Assembly (NCBI GenBank): GCA_947561585.1
Contig: CANNZV010001191.1
Coordinates: forward strand, 1-64,000
Length of the DNA: 64,000 nt
Source of the DNA: Caprella mutica
Taxonomy: Eukaryota > Arthropoda > Malacostraca > Amphipoda > Caprellidae
Direction: 5' to 3'
Notes under the pieces: model-generated
Told to the model about the DNA's origin: nothing
What the model saw: only the letters and a program-made list of their open reading frames with translations
Databases searched by the model: none
Position numbers and translations under genes: made by a program
Part shown: in pieces, positions 22,022 to 40,364 of the stretch
How the letters are laid out: every line of letters begins with the position of its first letter
How positions within the stretch are numbered: position 1 is the first letter of the stretch

Positions 22022-23045
22022 AGGCCCCCACACACTACACGATCCACGAGTCGAGCCGCGCCAGGGCCTCTGGCTCGCGCGAGTCTACTTGGCTCGGCTC
22101 GGGCTTTCTGCCTGCCCACACATTACACGAGCCGAGCATTAATTTGAAAGTTTTTTCTCTTAAGAGATAGGTAATACCATGGACATGGAAATTCATTTAC
22201 ATGGAAATTCATTTACATGGAAATTCATTTACATCGAAATTCCTTTACATCGAAATTCATTTACATCGAAATTCATTTACATCGAAATTCATTTACATCG
22301 AAATTCATTTACATCGAAATTCATTTACATCGAAATTCATTTACATAGAAATTCATTTACATCGAAATTCATTTACATGGAAATTCATTTACATGGAAAT
22401 TCATTTACATCGAAATTCATTTACATGGAAATTCATTTACATGGAAATTCATTTACATGGAAATTCATTTACATGGAAATTTATTTACATGGAAATTTAT
22501 TTACATGGAAATTTATTTACATGGAAATTTATTTACATGGAAATTTATTTACATGGAAATTTATTTACATGGAAATTTATTTACATGGAAATTTATTTAC
22601 ATGGAAATTTATTTTCATGGAAATTTATTTTCATGGAAATTTATTTACATGGAAATTTATTTACATTAAATTTATTTACATTAAATTTATTTACATTAAA
22701 TTTATTCACATGAATAAAATATATATAATTTTTTTTACATAATTCGTGTTGTCCGTGTTCGCCCTAGCGAAAGTATTCCCAAGCTCAGTGGTTTGTCGGA
22801 GCGTCTGGACGGCGCTTTAGCTGACCGCAGGCTCGGCTCGTGCTATTTTAACCCCACACACTACCCGAGCCGAGCCACGAGCCAAGCCAAATATCTGGAA
22901 GTGACAGATCAACACGAGCCGAGCCACGAGCCTGATTGCGCGGCTCGTGGCTCGGCTCGAAGTGCCCACACACTACACGATCTGGCTCGGGGCTCGGCTT
23001 GTTTGCTAAGGCTCGGCTCGTGGATCGTGTAGTGTGTGGGGGCCT
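22022..23045. mobile_element. PIF/Harbinger-like TIR element with internal minisatellite (element B)
   Basis: The terminal inverted repeat is AGGCCCCCACACACTACACG, continuing ATCCACGAG, on both ends without mismatch over about 29 bp. The target duplication TAA (22019-22021 and 23046-23048) fits the TWA target of PIF/Harbinger elements. GC-rich subterminal blocks (22051-22135 and 22820-23030) repeat GGCTCG/CGAGCC words in both directions. The centre is a 16-bp array. There is no transposase: a non-autonomous element of 1,024 bp. Confidence 0.85.
22179..22712. repeat. 16-bp array inside element B, about 33 copies
   Basis: The unit is ACATGGAAATTCATTT; a first block has ACATCGAAATTCATTT and a later block ACATGGAAATTTATTT, with ACATTAAATTTATTT at the right edge. 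The plus-strand open frames (HGNSFTWKFI and similar) arise because the unit has no stop in these frames. Confidence 0.95.
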
Positions 23046-23059
23046 TAACAAATTACAGC

Positions 23060-24030
23060 ATGCACTAAGCTTCTTTTGATAGCTATGCAACATTTTAATG
23101 TTAATTCGGTTCAGAATGTTTTTAGACTCTCTTGAGAAGAACGCAATTAAAAATTAAAGTGCCGTAATATACCTGCGTGACCCTACTTACCCTAGCTATC
23201 TTTACCGTACTATTTCAGTTTGTAGGCCTATAACTATTCATATGTATACTTAGTTTATACTTTAATTGTAAATGGATTCACTATGTTAATTTATATTATG
23301 AAATGTTTATTAATATTTAGCTATAACCTAGGTTAAACAATACACATTCTCTAGCCTCTGTAAGTGAAATATAAAATTTCATAAAATTATTTCTTCAGTG
23401 ACCTGTTCTTTAACTGATTAGAGTTTAATAGTAAAATTTTAAAAGTGCCAATAATGGTTTTCAGTGTTAAAAATATTCATAGTAGCTTTTCTTCGTTCAT
23501 TCTTGTTTTACTTATATTTGAATTTTTTTATATTTTACCCATATTGTTTCTCAAAACTTTTTTCTTATCTAAATCTGTATTCCCTTTAAGATCTACTTTT
23601 TCCTCTTTTAAAATTTGAAAGAATAATTTCACTTAGGTTTTTATTTAATTTATGGATTAACTAATTGAATACAGGTTATTGATAAATGATGACTAATTAT
23701 TTTATTTCTCCGTAGGTACTACTATCACAGTTTCTGGCAATATGGTTGGCTAAGAAGTTACAAATCTAGAGACATGTCCTATTCATTTCATTGTGTGTAC
23801 TATATAGTATGAAGCGCTTGCTCTAAAACTATAGCTGCACTGACACCAGTATATTCAATATGAAGGAATTTAAGATTAATGACAAAATTAATTGCTCGAT
23901 TGAATAAATTTGCTCCTCCTTAAGTAAAGAACCAAATACAAAAGACTTTGTACTATATAGTTGTCACACAGGAAAGTGGCACATGTAAGCTACGCTACCA
24001 CCAATCGATTGTAGTGGTCAATAATTTTGC
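23060..24030. other. Interior of element C without a gene
   Basis: AT-rich sequence between element B and the inverted R1 copy. No frame or motif recognised. Confidence 0.4.
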
Positions 24031-24034
24031 AAAA

Positions 24035-24190
24035 AGAGACGATAGCACTGTTGAGTGTTGACTGCATTAACAGATGGAAGAGGAAAATGAGAAGGTGATG
24101 GTGAATGAAACCTGTGAGCCTTTCTTAACTAAAAATTGAAAACTTTGCAAGTGAAAAGTACAACCATGGCGCCATAGAATAAGTGAGAAA
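24035..24190 (-). repeat. Dispersed repeat R1, inverted copy
   Basis: ATGGAAGAGGAAAATGAGAAG, GGTGATGGTGAATGAAACC, TGTGAGCC and GCGCCAT match, in inverted sense, the forward R1 copies. Confidence 0.5.
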
Positions 24191-25141
24191 TATCGAGTGA
24201 AAATTACTGACAGCTAATAGATTGAGCCTTTATAACATGTAAAAAAATTACACAGGAATTAATTCATGTTTAGTTAATTTAATCCCTTTCTAAATCATGT
24301 GCGATTTGATATTTTAATAAAATGATTAACGTATGTTTAGCTTCTTTCATTCCAAACCAGTACAAAGGGGCAATAGTGGAAATGCCTAGATTTTAATAAT
24401 GTGTCCTGAAATTTAAGTTTTAATATTCGTAGATTTTTAAACAAAGTTATTTGTTCACGGTACACTTCTTGGTGTCTAGCTATGTGACAATTGAGCTATG
24501 CACTCAAGTAATTAGTGTTACACGGCCACTCGTAGTCTAAGTTATTTAGTTTCATTTATTCCTTCCTTTTGAATTACTTATTCCATTGATATTCCTTCAT
24601 CGTGGCCTCTTCTTTTAGATGTTTTATTCCATTGTTATTCCTTCAATATTCCTTCTTCCTTTGGATGACTTATTCCATGGGTAATCCCTAAATATTCCCT
24701 CTTCCCTTGGATGACTTACTCCATAGGTATTCCTCCAATATTCCCTCTTACTTTGGATGCCTCATTCCATAGGTATTCCTTCAATATTCCCTCTTCCTTT
24801 AGTTGTCTTATTCCATAGGTTGTCCTTCAATATTCCCTCTTACTTTGGATGTCTCATTCTATAGGTATTCCTTCAATATTCCCTCTTCCTTTAGTTGTCT
24901 TATTCCATAGGTATTCTTTCAATATTCCCTCTTACTTTGGATGTCTTATTCCATTGGCATTCCTTCATTATTCCATTGAACTTCGTTTCCTTGATTCCCT
25001 AGATTTTCCCTTGTGATTTATGGGACTATTCCATAAAAGTGTCAAAAAACTGCATTCCCTGAATATCAAAAAATGATCATCATGGAATATTCCTTGGGAA
25101 TATTCCGAGAAGGTTTTGGGAATATCCATTTTTTGCGCGGG

Positions 25142-26275
25142 TACTTAGCTAATACATAGCTTATACTTAGCTAATACATAGCTAATAGATATATAATACA
25201 TAGCTAATACTTAGCTTATACTTAGCTAATACATAGCTAATACATAGATAATACATAGCTAATACATAGCTTATACTTAGCTAATACATAGCTTATACTT
25301 AGCTAATACATAGCTAATACATAGCTTATACTTAGCTAATACATAGCTAATACATAGCTTATACTTAGCTAATACATAGCTAATACATAGCTAATACTTA
25401 GCTAATACATAGCTAATACATAGCTAATACATAGCTTATACTTAGCTAATACATAGCTAATACATAGCTAATACATAGATAATACATAGCCAATACTTAG
25501 CTTATACTTAGCTAATACATAGCTAATACATAGATAATACATAGCTAATACATAGCTAATACTTAGCTTATACTTAGCTAATACATAGCTAATACATAGA
25601 TAATACATAGCTAATACATAGCTTATACTTAGCTAATACACAGCTAATACATAGCTAATACTTAGCTAATACATAGCTAATACATAGCTTATACTTAGCT
25701 AATACACAGCTAATACATAGCTAATACTTAGCTAATACATACCTTATACTTAGCTAATACACAGCTAATACATAGCTAATACATAGCTTATACATATATA
25801 ATACATAGCTAATACATAGCTTATACTTAGCTTATACTTAGCTAATACATAGCTAATACATAGATAATACATAGCTAATACATAGCTAATACTTAGTTTA
25901 TACTTAGCTAATACNNNNNNNNNNNNNNNNNNNNNNNNCTAATACATAGCTAATACATAGCTAATACATAGATAATACATAGCTAATACATAGCTTATAC
26001 TTAGCTAATACATAGCTAATACATAGCTTATACTTAGCTAATACATAGCTAATACATAGCTTATACTTAGCTAATACATAGCTAATACATAGCTAATACA
26101 TAGCTAATACATAGATAATATATAGCTAATACTTAGCTCATACTTAGCTAATACATAGCTAATACATAGATAATATATAGCTAATACTTAGCTCATACTT
26201 AGCTAATACATAGCTAATACATAGATAATATATAGCTAATATATAGCTCTTACTTAGCTAATACATAGCTAGTAC
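25142..26275. repeat. 11-bp satellite, right part
   Basis: It continues the AGCTAATACAT array of 19498-20562 after element C. The variant AGCTTATACTT is commoner here. Interrupted by 24 N. Confidence 0.96.
25915..25938. other. Assembly gap (24 N)
   Basis: A run of N within the satellite, so the array length here is uncertain. Confidence 1.
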
Positions 26276-26279
26276 AAAC

Positions 26280-28900
26280 AGTAATCTACTAGTACCAGTA
26301 TACATAGGATCATGAAAGATTTGAACTTTTTCAATTAATTGTACTTAATTAAATATTTAATATCTTCATCGTTGAATAAATGCTACTTCAGCAAATCTCA
26401 TCAAATTATTTCATTGAATATATATTATCTGCTGGCTTGATAAAGACAATACCATTTCATTTGACTTCTTTATATCCATTGAACAACTGCTTACTATTCT
26501 ATGGAGCTGTTACTCAACAAACAAAAAATCTAAATAATCAGTAAAACTCGTTGATAATTTCAGTTTATTTTTCTTATCAATCAAGTAACATTTATTAAAA
26601 TCAACTTCAATGATGACTGCAATAATCACTCTATATACTAATACACAGTCTGTCTTTGTCTGTTGGTTGGTTGCAAGAAAAATGTCACGGCAAAATCTGA
26701 GTAACAATAAAAATGATTTTTATTTAAACTCAGTATTACAAAAAATCTGATAATTTTAAAAGTAACAAAATATGTGTAGTCTCTCATTTCTGAAAAGGAA
26801 CTCACTAATATACATACAATAAATATATCTATTACAATATAATTTAAATTTAAATTACAATTCAATACAAATTTATATTACAATACAAGTTTATTACAAG
26901 ATAAATACTATAGCGTACAAGTTTGTAAATAAATATCACCTATGCTATTTTTTGTGTTTAACCATTAAATTTCAATATTAATATATTTATATATATATTA
27001 TCTAAAGAAATATCGATAGAGTTATTTCTTGATCTAATTATTCATATCTGTTAGTCATTGCTACCTGTTTGTCTTTTTTACCTGTTTGTCTTTTTTACCT
27101 GTGCTGTACGCTATCCCGTGACGCGGTTGTCACACCTTCAGTTACGCAGAGTGTGTCGTGGTGGGAGGTTATGAAGGCAATGCGATCAAGAACTTCCAGA
27201 ACAGACAGCATAAAAGAGCTGCAGAACAGTGAATAACGTTTGCTATTTGAAATAAAGTCAATGTACTCACCTGTTAACATTCTTTAAGAGATAGAGTGTG
27301 CCACATTAATGTTATGAGTGTAGAAATAACATTAGTTGTGTTCCAGGTTATGTAGGTATAAGTACATACCTCTTCTAGCGGCATTTCCATTCAAAACAAC
27401 ATACGTACAGTTGGTAACTTTTCTCTAACGAACTTTTAGTGAATAGAAACAACTCACTCACATGCATTCGGTGGTTAAAAATGACATGCATTGTATGTAG
27501 TAAAGTTAAAAACAAACTGCATCCCGTACAGTCACCTAAATACTTTAACATTAAATAAATACACTATGTACAGTGTATACTGTACACACTCGTGTGAAGG
27601 ACTGTACTGCCGGTCATACCGTCTGTTGAAACAATTGCAACAGTATAACCTAAAACACCAGAACACATCATGTGTATCTAGTGCTACTAGATACAGTGTG
27701 ACTAATTAGAAGTGCTAGATGCAAAGTATCGAGTATTAGATACAGCGTATCGAGTATTAGATACAGCGTATCGAGTATTAGATCATTATACACTATATAG
27801 TATATACAGTAGGGTGTCTAAGAATAGGGGTTTCTGGATATTTTTGAATTGCCCCGAGACATTTAAAATTTTGTACAAAATGATATATTCCCAATAATTA
27901 TGAAAAATTTCGTTTTTTTTAAATGCAATAGATAAAATTAGTTAGCACGTTATAAAAGAACATGACATGCAAAATTGCAAATTAATTCGTAACAAATGTT
28001 TCTATTATATTTTTTTTTTACAAAAATTAGTTTCTAGAGTAATCTTGTTGTTAGTATGATATAAGAGAAGTAATATAACTCTCACGATGACTCTTTGAAT
28101 TGTATTGATTTCTAATTCTTATAGCATTTAACAATATTTTCGCATTGCAAAAATTTCGAAATTAGTCGATTTTTTGCAATTCAATAATTTGACTTTTTTG
28201 AGTTACAACGTGTTCCAAATGTTGAAATTATTAATGTTGTTCCTCAATTTCTTGCATATAACTTTCTTCATAGAGCACCAGACCATCCTACACTGACTAC
28301 AGTCTCTAGCGGCGCCTTAACTCGAACAATCGAGCAACTGTAAAAATGATCGTACCGGTCTGATTTTTCGACACAGACACTATAATAAGCTCTTATCAAG
28401 CTAGCTGCCTATTCTAAAAAATATAAAATCACAGTTTATGATTTTAATGCTAAAATGTAGTAAAAATCACGAAAAATTTACTATTCTGAAATTTGAATCG
28501 GTTGTGGGGCAACTGTTAATCATGTCAGTATTCGCCCAAACGTCAGTACACGTACCTTCATTTTTTCATATCAATTTATTTTATTATTCAATATGTAATA
28601 TATGAAATAATATTTTTTAGCCAATACTAATGAACAGTGTATCGAGTATTAGATACAGTACACTACGTAAATATACAGAGTACTGCGTATCTAGTACTAG
28701 ATAATGCATATTTAGTACTAGATAATGCTTGTCCAGTGCTAGATACTGTGTACCGAGTAGGTACTACAAACATGCTAGTACGATCTATTATTTTTCTTGT
28801 TTCGAATACTAATTATTGATTTATTTTTCTTTCAGATTAAAAGTTAGACTAATGAAACCAAATTATTAATTAATAATGATAAGAATAACGTGAATATTGA
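26280..28900. other. Non-coding stretch with two patches of a diverged 22-bp repeat
   Basis: No gene supported. Short repeats of TAGATACAGCGTATCGAGTAT type occur three times at 27719-27785 and in diverged form at 28630-28765 (GTATCGAGTATTAGATACAG, CTAGTACTAGATAATGC). They may be one array split by about 850 bp of other sequence. The 61-codon minus frame at 27095-27280 contains a GTGAGT donor-like site but nothing else. Confidence 0.45.
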
Positions 28901-28961
28901 TAGTGTTTTCATTATTACACATAGATAGCAACCAGTGCCAATATCAGTGCCACAGTATTAT

Positions 28962-29007
28962 AGTGCCACTAAAAGGTGACACTTCATTCCAGTGCCACTA
29001 AAAGGTG
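28962..29007 (+). promoter_or_regulatory. Duplicated 17-bp motif upstream of the transferrin start
   Basis: AGTGCCACTAAAAGGTG occurs exactly at 28962-28978 and 28991-29007, with further AGTGCCA words at 28934, 28946 and 29019. It is 43 to 90 bp before the ATG, so either 5' untranslated repeat or a regulatory site. Function not shown. Confidence 0.35.
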
Positions 29008-29049
29008 CCACATACCTCAGTGCCAAGTTACTCCACCCATTCCTTTGCG

Positions 29050-36003
<6,954 letters not shown>

Positions 36004-37080
36004 TTAGGTAAATTAGTTTTAGTTAATTAATTGTGTTATAAATCTGATGTAAATAACAGAATTGTAAGTCGTGCAATCTATTTAGACTAGAAGTAGACCT
36101 TTATTAATTAATGATATTGTATTGATATTGTAACTTAATGTGTTTATGATAATTATATATATGTATGTTTCTTATTTTCTTCCTATCTCTTTAATTAGTA
36201 TTTTATTTTCATTTATATCTTATAATAATCATATACACTAAGTGAATACATTAAATCTTTTGCTTTTTAGAAGATATAACAATCAATTAAAGTTTATCAT
36301 TCATAAATAGTTAATACATATTATGGACTAGTGAAAATGTTAATAGAAACATAAGTAGTGCCATAATAATCGGATCAAATTTCTATAGAAGACAAATAAC
36401 AATCAGTCAAAATTAAAGATTTTTCTTATATCAATTTTCTTAACAGTTTATTTCAATGATTTTAATACTTGTAATTAAACTTCACTTGCATTAATACCTT
36501 CGAGTTAAAGCATTACACATACAATTATACACTCTTACCCGTACTATTATTTCTTTTTCCCTTTTTAATTGCCTGAAATACACATATAAAGAATAGTTAA
36601 TATTATTGTTTATAAATGTTATAGATAAAGTACATTATTACATAGAAATATCTTTTATGATATTAAAACAAACTTTGTTTTATTACCGATCTACCTGAGC
36701 TAAAAAATAATTGAGTTACTGCTATAACATTACGATAGCATATCAAAGAAAACTTACATTGTAACAGAGACTGAACTAAAACTGTATCTGCTAAATTTAA
36801 TGCTTTTGAACCAAACTAATTAAATAATTGCTTTATTCAAGTCTAGTGATAGTAAGTGTATTATATAAATTTATTTACTTCATGTTATTATACATACATT
36901 CAGTGGTAGAGAATACAGTAATCTACATTTTAAATTTTCGTATATTTCGTAATGTTTTGGAACGATTTAAATTTGGTTGGTTAGTTTCAAACAATTTCAA
37001 GACTAATTTTTTTTATTTTGGGTTTTACTTAATACACATTATGTTTCAGTTTGGTGGCCATTGAATTGGATGTGTGTAGA
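36004..37080 (+). other. Transferrin 3' flank, AT-rich
   Basis: Sequence after the stop codon at 36001-36003; it should contain the 3' untranslated region. I do not see an unambiguous polyadenylation signal close to the stop; ATTAAA occurs at about 36250. No further gene. Confidence 0.4.
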
Positions 37081-37086
37081 GTGCTG

Positions 37087-37378
37087 ACGTTTCGTCAAAA
37101 GACATTTCGTCGAAAGGACGTTACTTGTACATAACGTTTTGTCGATTTTGAAACTCTTAACTTAAATGGCCGTTATGTTACTTATGAAGTTATGTAGTTT
37201 GTTTTATCCGGTAGTTTGTTGTACTGTACACTACACGATTTCTCGATGTCGATGACCTGGCAAGGGCAATTCGGAAACTGGCACCTTTTTGAGACACATA
37301 TATTAGAATGTGTTAGTAATTTAATATCCTCTTTAGAAAAAACATCGACGAAATGTCTGTCTTTCGTAGAAACGTCTG
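37087..37378. mobile_element. Short TIR/fold-back element (GACGTTTCGTC ends)
   Basis: The left end GACGTTTCGTCAAAAGACAT, continuing TTCGTCGAAAG, is inverted at the right end (GACGTTTCTACGAAAGACAG on the minus strand, then ACATTTCGTCGATG). About 290 bp, no coding capacity. Its centre contains the word series GTAGTTTGTT..ATCCGGTAGTTTGTTGTACT and GATGACCTGGCA, which recurs in two other fold-back elements of this window (40.08 and 44.4-44.58 kb). Confidence 0.7.
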
Positions 37379-37854
37379 GCCACCATTTTGGATGACTTAA
37401 TTTGAACACTTTTGGTTGTCCAGTTATTTTGGGAAGGTGTACTCGTGGTCGTAATAATTAGCTTAGTCGCATTAATAATTAATAAATGATTTCATTAATT
37501 GAAATAGAGGAAAGTCGTGGGAGGGGGCTTATATCCATTCTCCCGGAAAATGTAGGTATAGCGCTTGCAAATGAAGGATGAATCACAATAATTTATAATA
37601 TTATACTCTATGCATATCTAAGACTTTAAAGCAAGGGCCTGGTTCGTGCGAACTAGTTTCCACACACAAATATTAATAACTTAAATTCAAAACCAATTTA
37701 GAAGCTGTCTTTCAATAACATTACTCTGTCACATAATTAGACATGATTACACAAAAACAATGATGCTAAATGTACCTAATATGTTATAATAAAGAAAACA
37801 GATGTATAATATTGGAAGAAGAAATGAAGGAGACACGTATACCCCAATAATTGT

Positions 37855-38935
37855 AACAACATTGTCCCAATATTATTAGAACATTGTCCCAATATTGTAA
37901 CAACATTGTCCCAATATTATTAGAACATTGTCCCAATATTGTTAGAATATTGTCCCAATATTGTAACAACATTGTCCCAATATTATTAGAACATTGTCCC
38001 AATATTGTAACAACATTGTCCCAATATTATTAGAACATTGTCCCAATATTGTTAGAATATTGTCCCAATATTGTAACAACATTGTCCCAATATTATTAGA
38101 ACATTGTCCCAATATTGTTAGAATATTGTCCCAATATTGTAACAACATTGTCACAATATTATTAGAACATTGCCCCAATATTATTAGAACATTGTCCCAA
38201 TGTTATTAGAACATTGTCCCAATGTTATTAGAACATTGTCCCAATATTGTTAGAACATTGTCCCAATATTATTAGAACATTGTCCCAATATTATTAGAGC
38301 ATTGTCCCAATATTATTAGAACATTGTCCCAATATTATTAGAACATTGTCCCAATATTGTTAGAATATTGTCCCAATATTGTTAGAACATTGTCCCAATA
38401 TTATTAGAACATTGTCCCAATATTGTAACAACATTGTCCCAATATTATTAGAACATTGTCCCAATATTATTAGAACATTGTCCCAATATTGTAACAACAT
38501 TGTCCCAATATTATTAGAACATTGTCCCAATATTGTTAGAATATTGTCCCAATATTGTAACAACATTGTCACAATATTATTAGAACATTGTCCCAATATT
38601 GTTAGAATATTGTCCCAATATTGTAACAACATTGTCACAATATTATTAGAACATTGCCCCAATATTATCAGAACATTGTCCCAATATTATTAGAACATTG
38701 TCCCAATATTATTAGAACATTGTCCCAATATCATTAGAACATTGTCCCAATATTATTAGAACATTGTCCCAATATCATTAGAACATTGTCCCAATATTAT
38801 TAGAACATTGTCCCAATATCATTAGAACATTGTCCCAATATTATTAGAACATTGTCCCAATATCATTAGAACATTGTCCCAATATTATTAGAACATTGTC
38901 CCAATATCATTAGAACATTGTCTCATTATTTTTTG
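37855..38935. repeat. 22-bp satellite, about 49 copies
   Basis: The unit is ATTGTCCCAATATTATTAGA plus AC, with variants ending GTAACAAC and GTTAGAAT arranged in recurring order. The last part (38700-38920) alternates ATTATTAG with ATCATTAG, so a 44-bp dimer expanded there. Both strands have open frames, all by-products. Confidence 0.95.
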
Positions 38936-39139
38936 AACATTTATTGTTTCGATATTGGTATCCGGGCAATGTTCTACAATATTGCGTCAATGTTGTTATG
39001 GAAGTTCTAACTTATCCTAATCCAGTTTTTCTTGTAGGTAAATTTTAATGCAAATATAGTGCATCTCCTTTTCTATTTTTATATTCTAAAATGAACCGTC
39101 AGTCAAAATTGCAGTACGAGTTGAAACGTATCTCTGCAG

Positions 39140-39287
39140 ATGAAACATGTTCTCACAAGTTGAAACATGTTCTCACAAGTTGAAACATGTTCTCACAAGT
39201 TGAAACATGTTCTCACAAGTTGAAACATGTTCTCACAAGTTGAAACATGCTCTCACAAGTTGAAACATGTTCTCACAAGTTGAAATT
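39140..39287. repeat. 20-bp tandem repeat, seven copies
   Basis: TGAAACATGTTCTCACAAGT is repeated seven times, nearly without change (one copy has ATGC). Recent expansion. Confidence 0.95.
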
Positions 39288-39307
39288 TGAAGATCTGAAG
39301 ACTTCAA

Positions 39308-39706
39308 ATATAGCGTAATAAAATAGACTTGTGTAATAAAATAGACTAGTGTAATGAAATAGACTTACGTAATAAAATAGACTTGCATAATAAAATAGAC
39401 TTGTGTAATAAAATAGACTTGTGTAATAAAATAGACTTGCGTAATAAAATAGACTTGTGTAATAAATTAGACTTGTGTAATAAAATAGACTTGTGTAATA
39501 AAATAGACTTGCATAATAAAATAGACTTGTGTAATGAAATAGACTTGCGTAATAAAATAGACTTGCGTAATAAAATAGACTTGTGTAATAAAATAGACTT
39601 GTGTAACAAAATAGACTTGTGTAATAAAATAAACTTGTGTAATAAAATAGACTTGCGTAATAAAATAGAGTTGCGTAATAAAATAGACTTGCGTAATAAA
39701 ATATCA
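39308..39706. repeat. 18-bp minisatellite, about 22 copies
   Basis: The unit is AATAAAATAGACTTGTGT or ..CTTGCGT. Because 18 is a multiple of 3, both strands show open frames (CNKIDL and LLHKSI repeats), which I do not regard as genes. Confidence 0.95.
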
Positions 39707-39893
39707 GTCAGAGTTTGATTCACTCAATACAATCGTGTAAGTCGTTAATAACGCCCATACACACGGTTATTTCATTATCAATTTCAGTGTATTGACAATG
39801 AAATTGCTCGATATTATTGATAATGTATGGACTGCTTAGTGCTTAAGTTCAGGTGATCTTATAGTGACTACTTAATGTTCATGTCTCCATCTG

Positions 39894-40353
39894 GGGGTAC
39901 GGTCAAGAGCCCCCCCCCCTCTCCGGTCAAGAACTCCCCCGGTCATGAGCCCCCTAGGTCATAAGCCCCCCCCCCCTCCCCGGTCACGAACCCCCCTTCC
40001 CTGTTTTTTAATCCTTATTTACCTAGTTAAATAAATGAAGAACTACTTAGATAGAAATAACTGAGAGTTGCTAATGTGGTTTGTTGTATCCGCTAGTTTG
40101 TTGTACTGCACACTTCATGATTGTTTAATGACCTGGCAGGGGGGTGTCAGGGGGCGGCACGCCCCCCGATACACATATATTTTATGTTTAATCAGTAATG
40201 AACTACAAAAGTGTCAATAAGGATTGAATAATATAGGTAAATAAGGATTAAAAAACAGGGGGGGGTGGGCTCGTTACCGGGGGGGGGGGCTCATGACCGG
40301 GGGGGCTCTTGACCGGGGAGGCTCTTGACCGGGAGGGCTTATGACCTACACCC
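39894..40353. mobile_element. C/G-rich fold-back element with 9-bp target duplication
   Basis: The direct repeats CTCCATCTG flank the element (39885-39893 and 40354-40362). The ends are inverted: GGGGTACGGTCAAGAGCCCC and, on the minus strand, GGGTGTAGGTCATAAGCCC. Both arms contain C- or G-runs separated by GGTCA(A/T)(G/A)A steps (39894-40005 and 40255-40353), then TTTTTTAATCCTTATTTACC inverted at 40230-40250. The loop holds the shared word series TTTGTTGTATCCGCTAGTTT. A 9-bp duplication would suit Mutator-like elements, but there is no transposase to confirm it. Confidence 0.8.
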
Positions 40354-40364
40354 CTCCATCTGAA

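Larger units (their letters stand above)
20563..25141. mobile_element. 4.6-kb TA-flanked TIR element splitting the 11-bp satellite (element C)
   Basis: The left end CCCGGGCAA (20563-20571) and right end TTGCGCGGG (25133-25141) are inverted with one mismatch. TA flanks both sides, and removing the element plus one TA rebuilds the satellite variant AGCTTATACTTAGC. Inside both ends lie long arrays of GGAATATTCC-type words: 20590-21180, and TTCCTTCAATATTCCCTCTT at 24580-25000 in inverted sense. No transposase frame longer than 80 codons is present, so the element is non-autonomous. It contains nested material: fold-back arms at 21300-21545 and 24035-24190, and TIR element B at 22022-23045. Confidence 0.85.

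Noticed and set aside
22179..22742. Plus-strand frames with HGNSFTWKFI repeats
   Set aside because: 16-bp array inside a TIR element, open in more than one frame.
22793..23093. GC-rich open frames on both strands
   Set aside because: Subterminal GGCTCG/CGAGCC repeats of element B produce them.
19498..26275. Telomere- or centromere-like function of the 11-bp satellite
   Set aside because: The unit is not TTAGG-type, and nothing in the sequence shows centromere function; it is reported only as a satellite.
37784..39723. Open frames on both strands over the 22-bp and 18-bp arrays
   Set aside because: Same cause; opposite strands open at the same place is not coding evidence.
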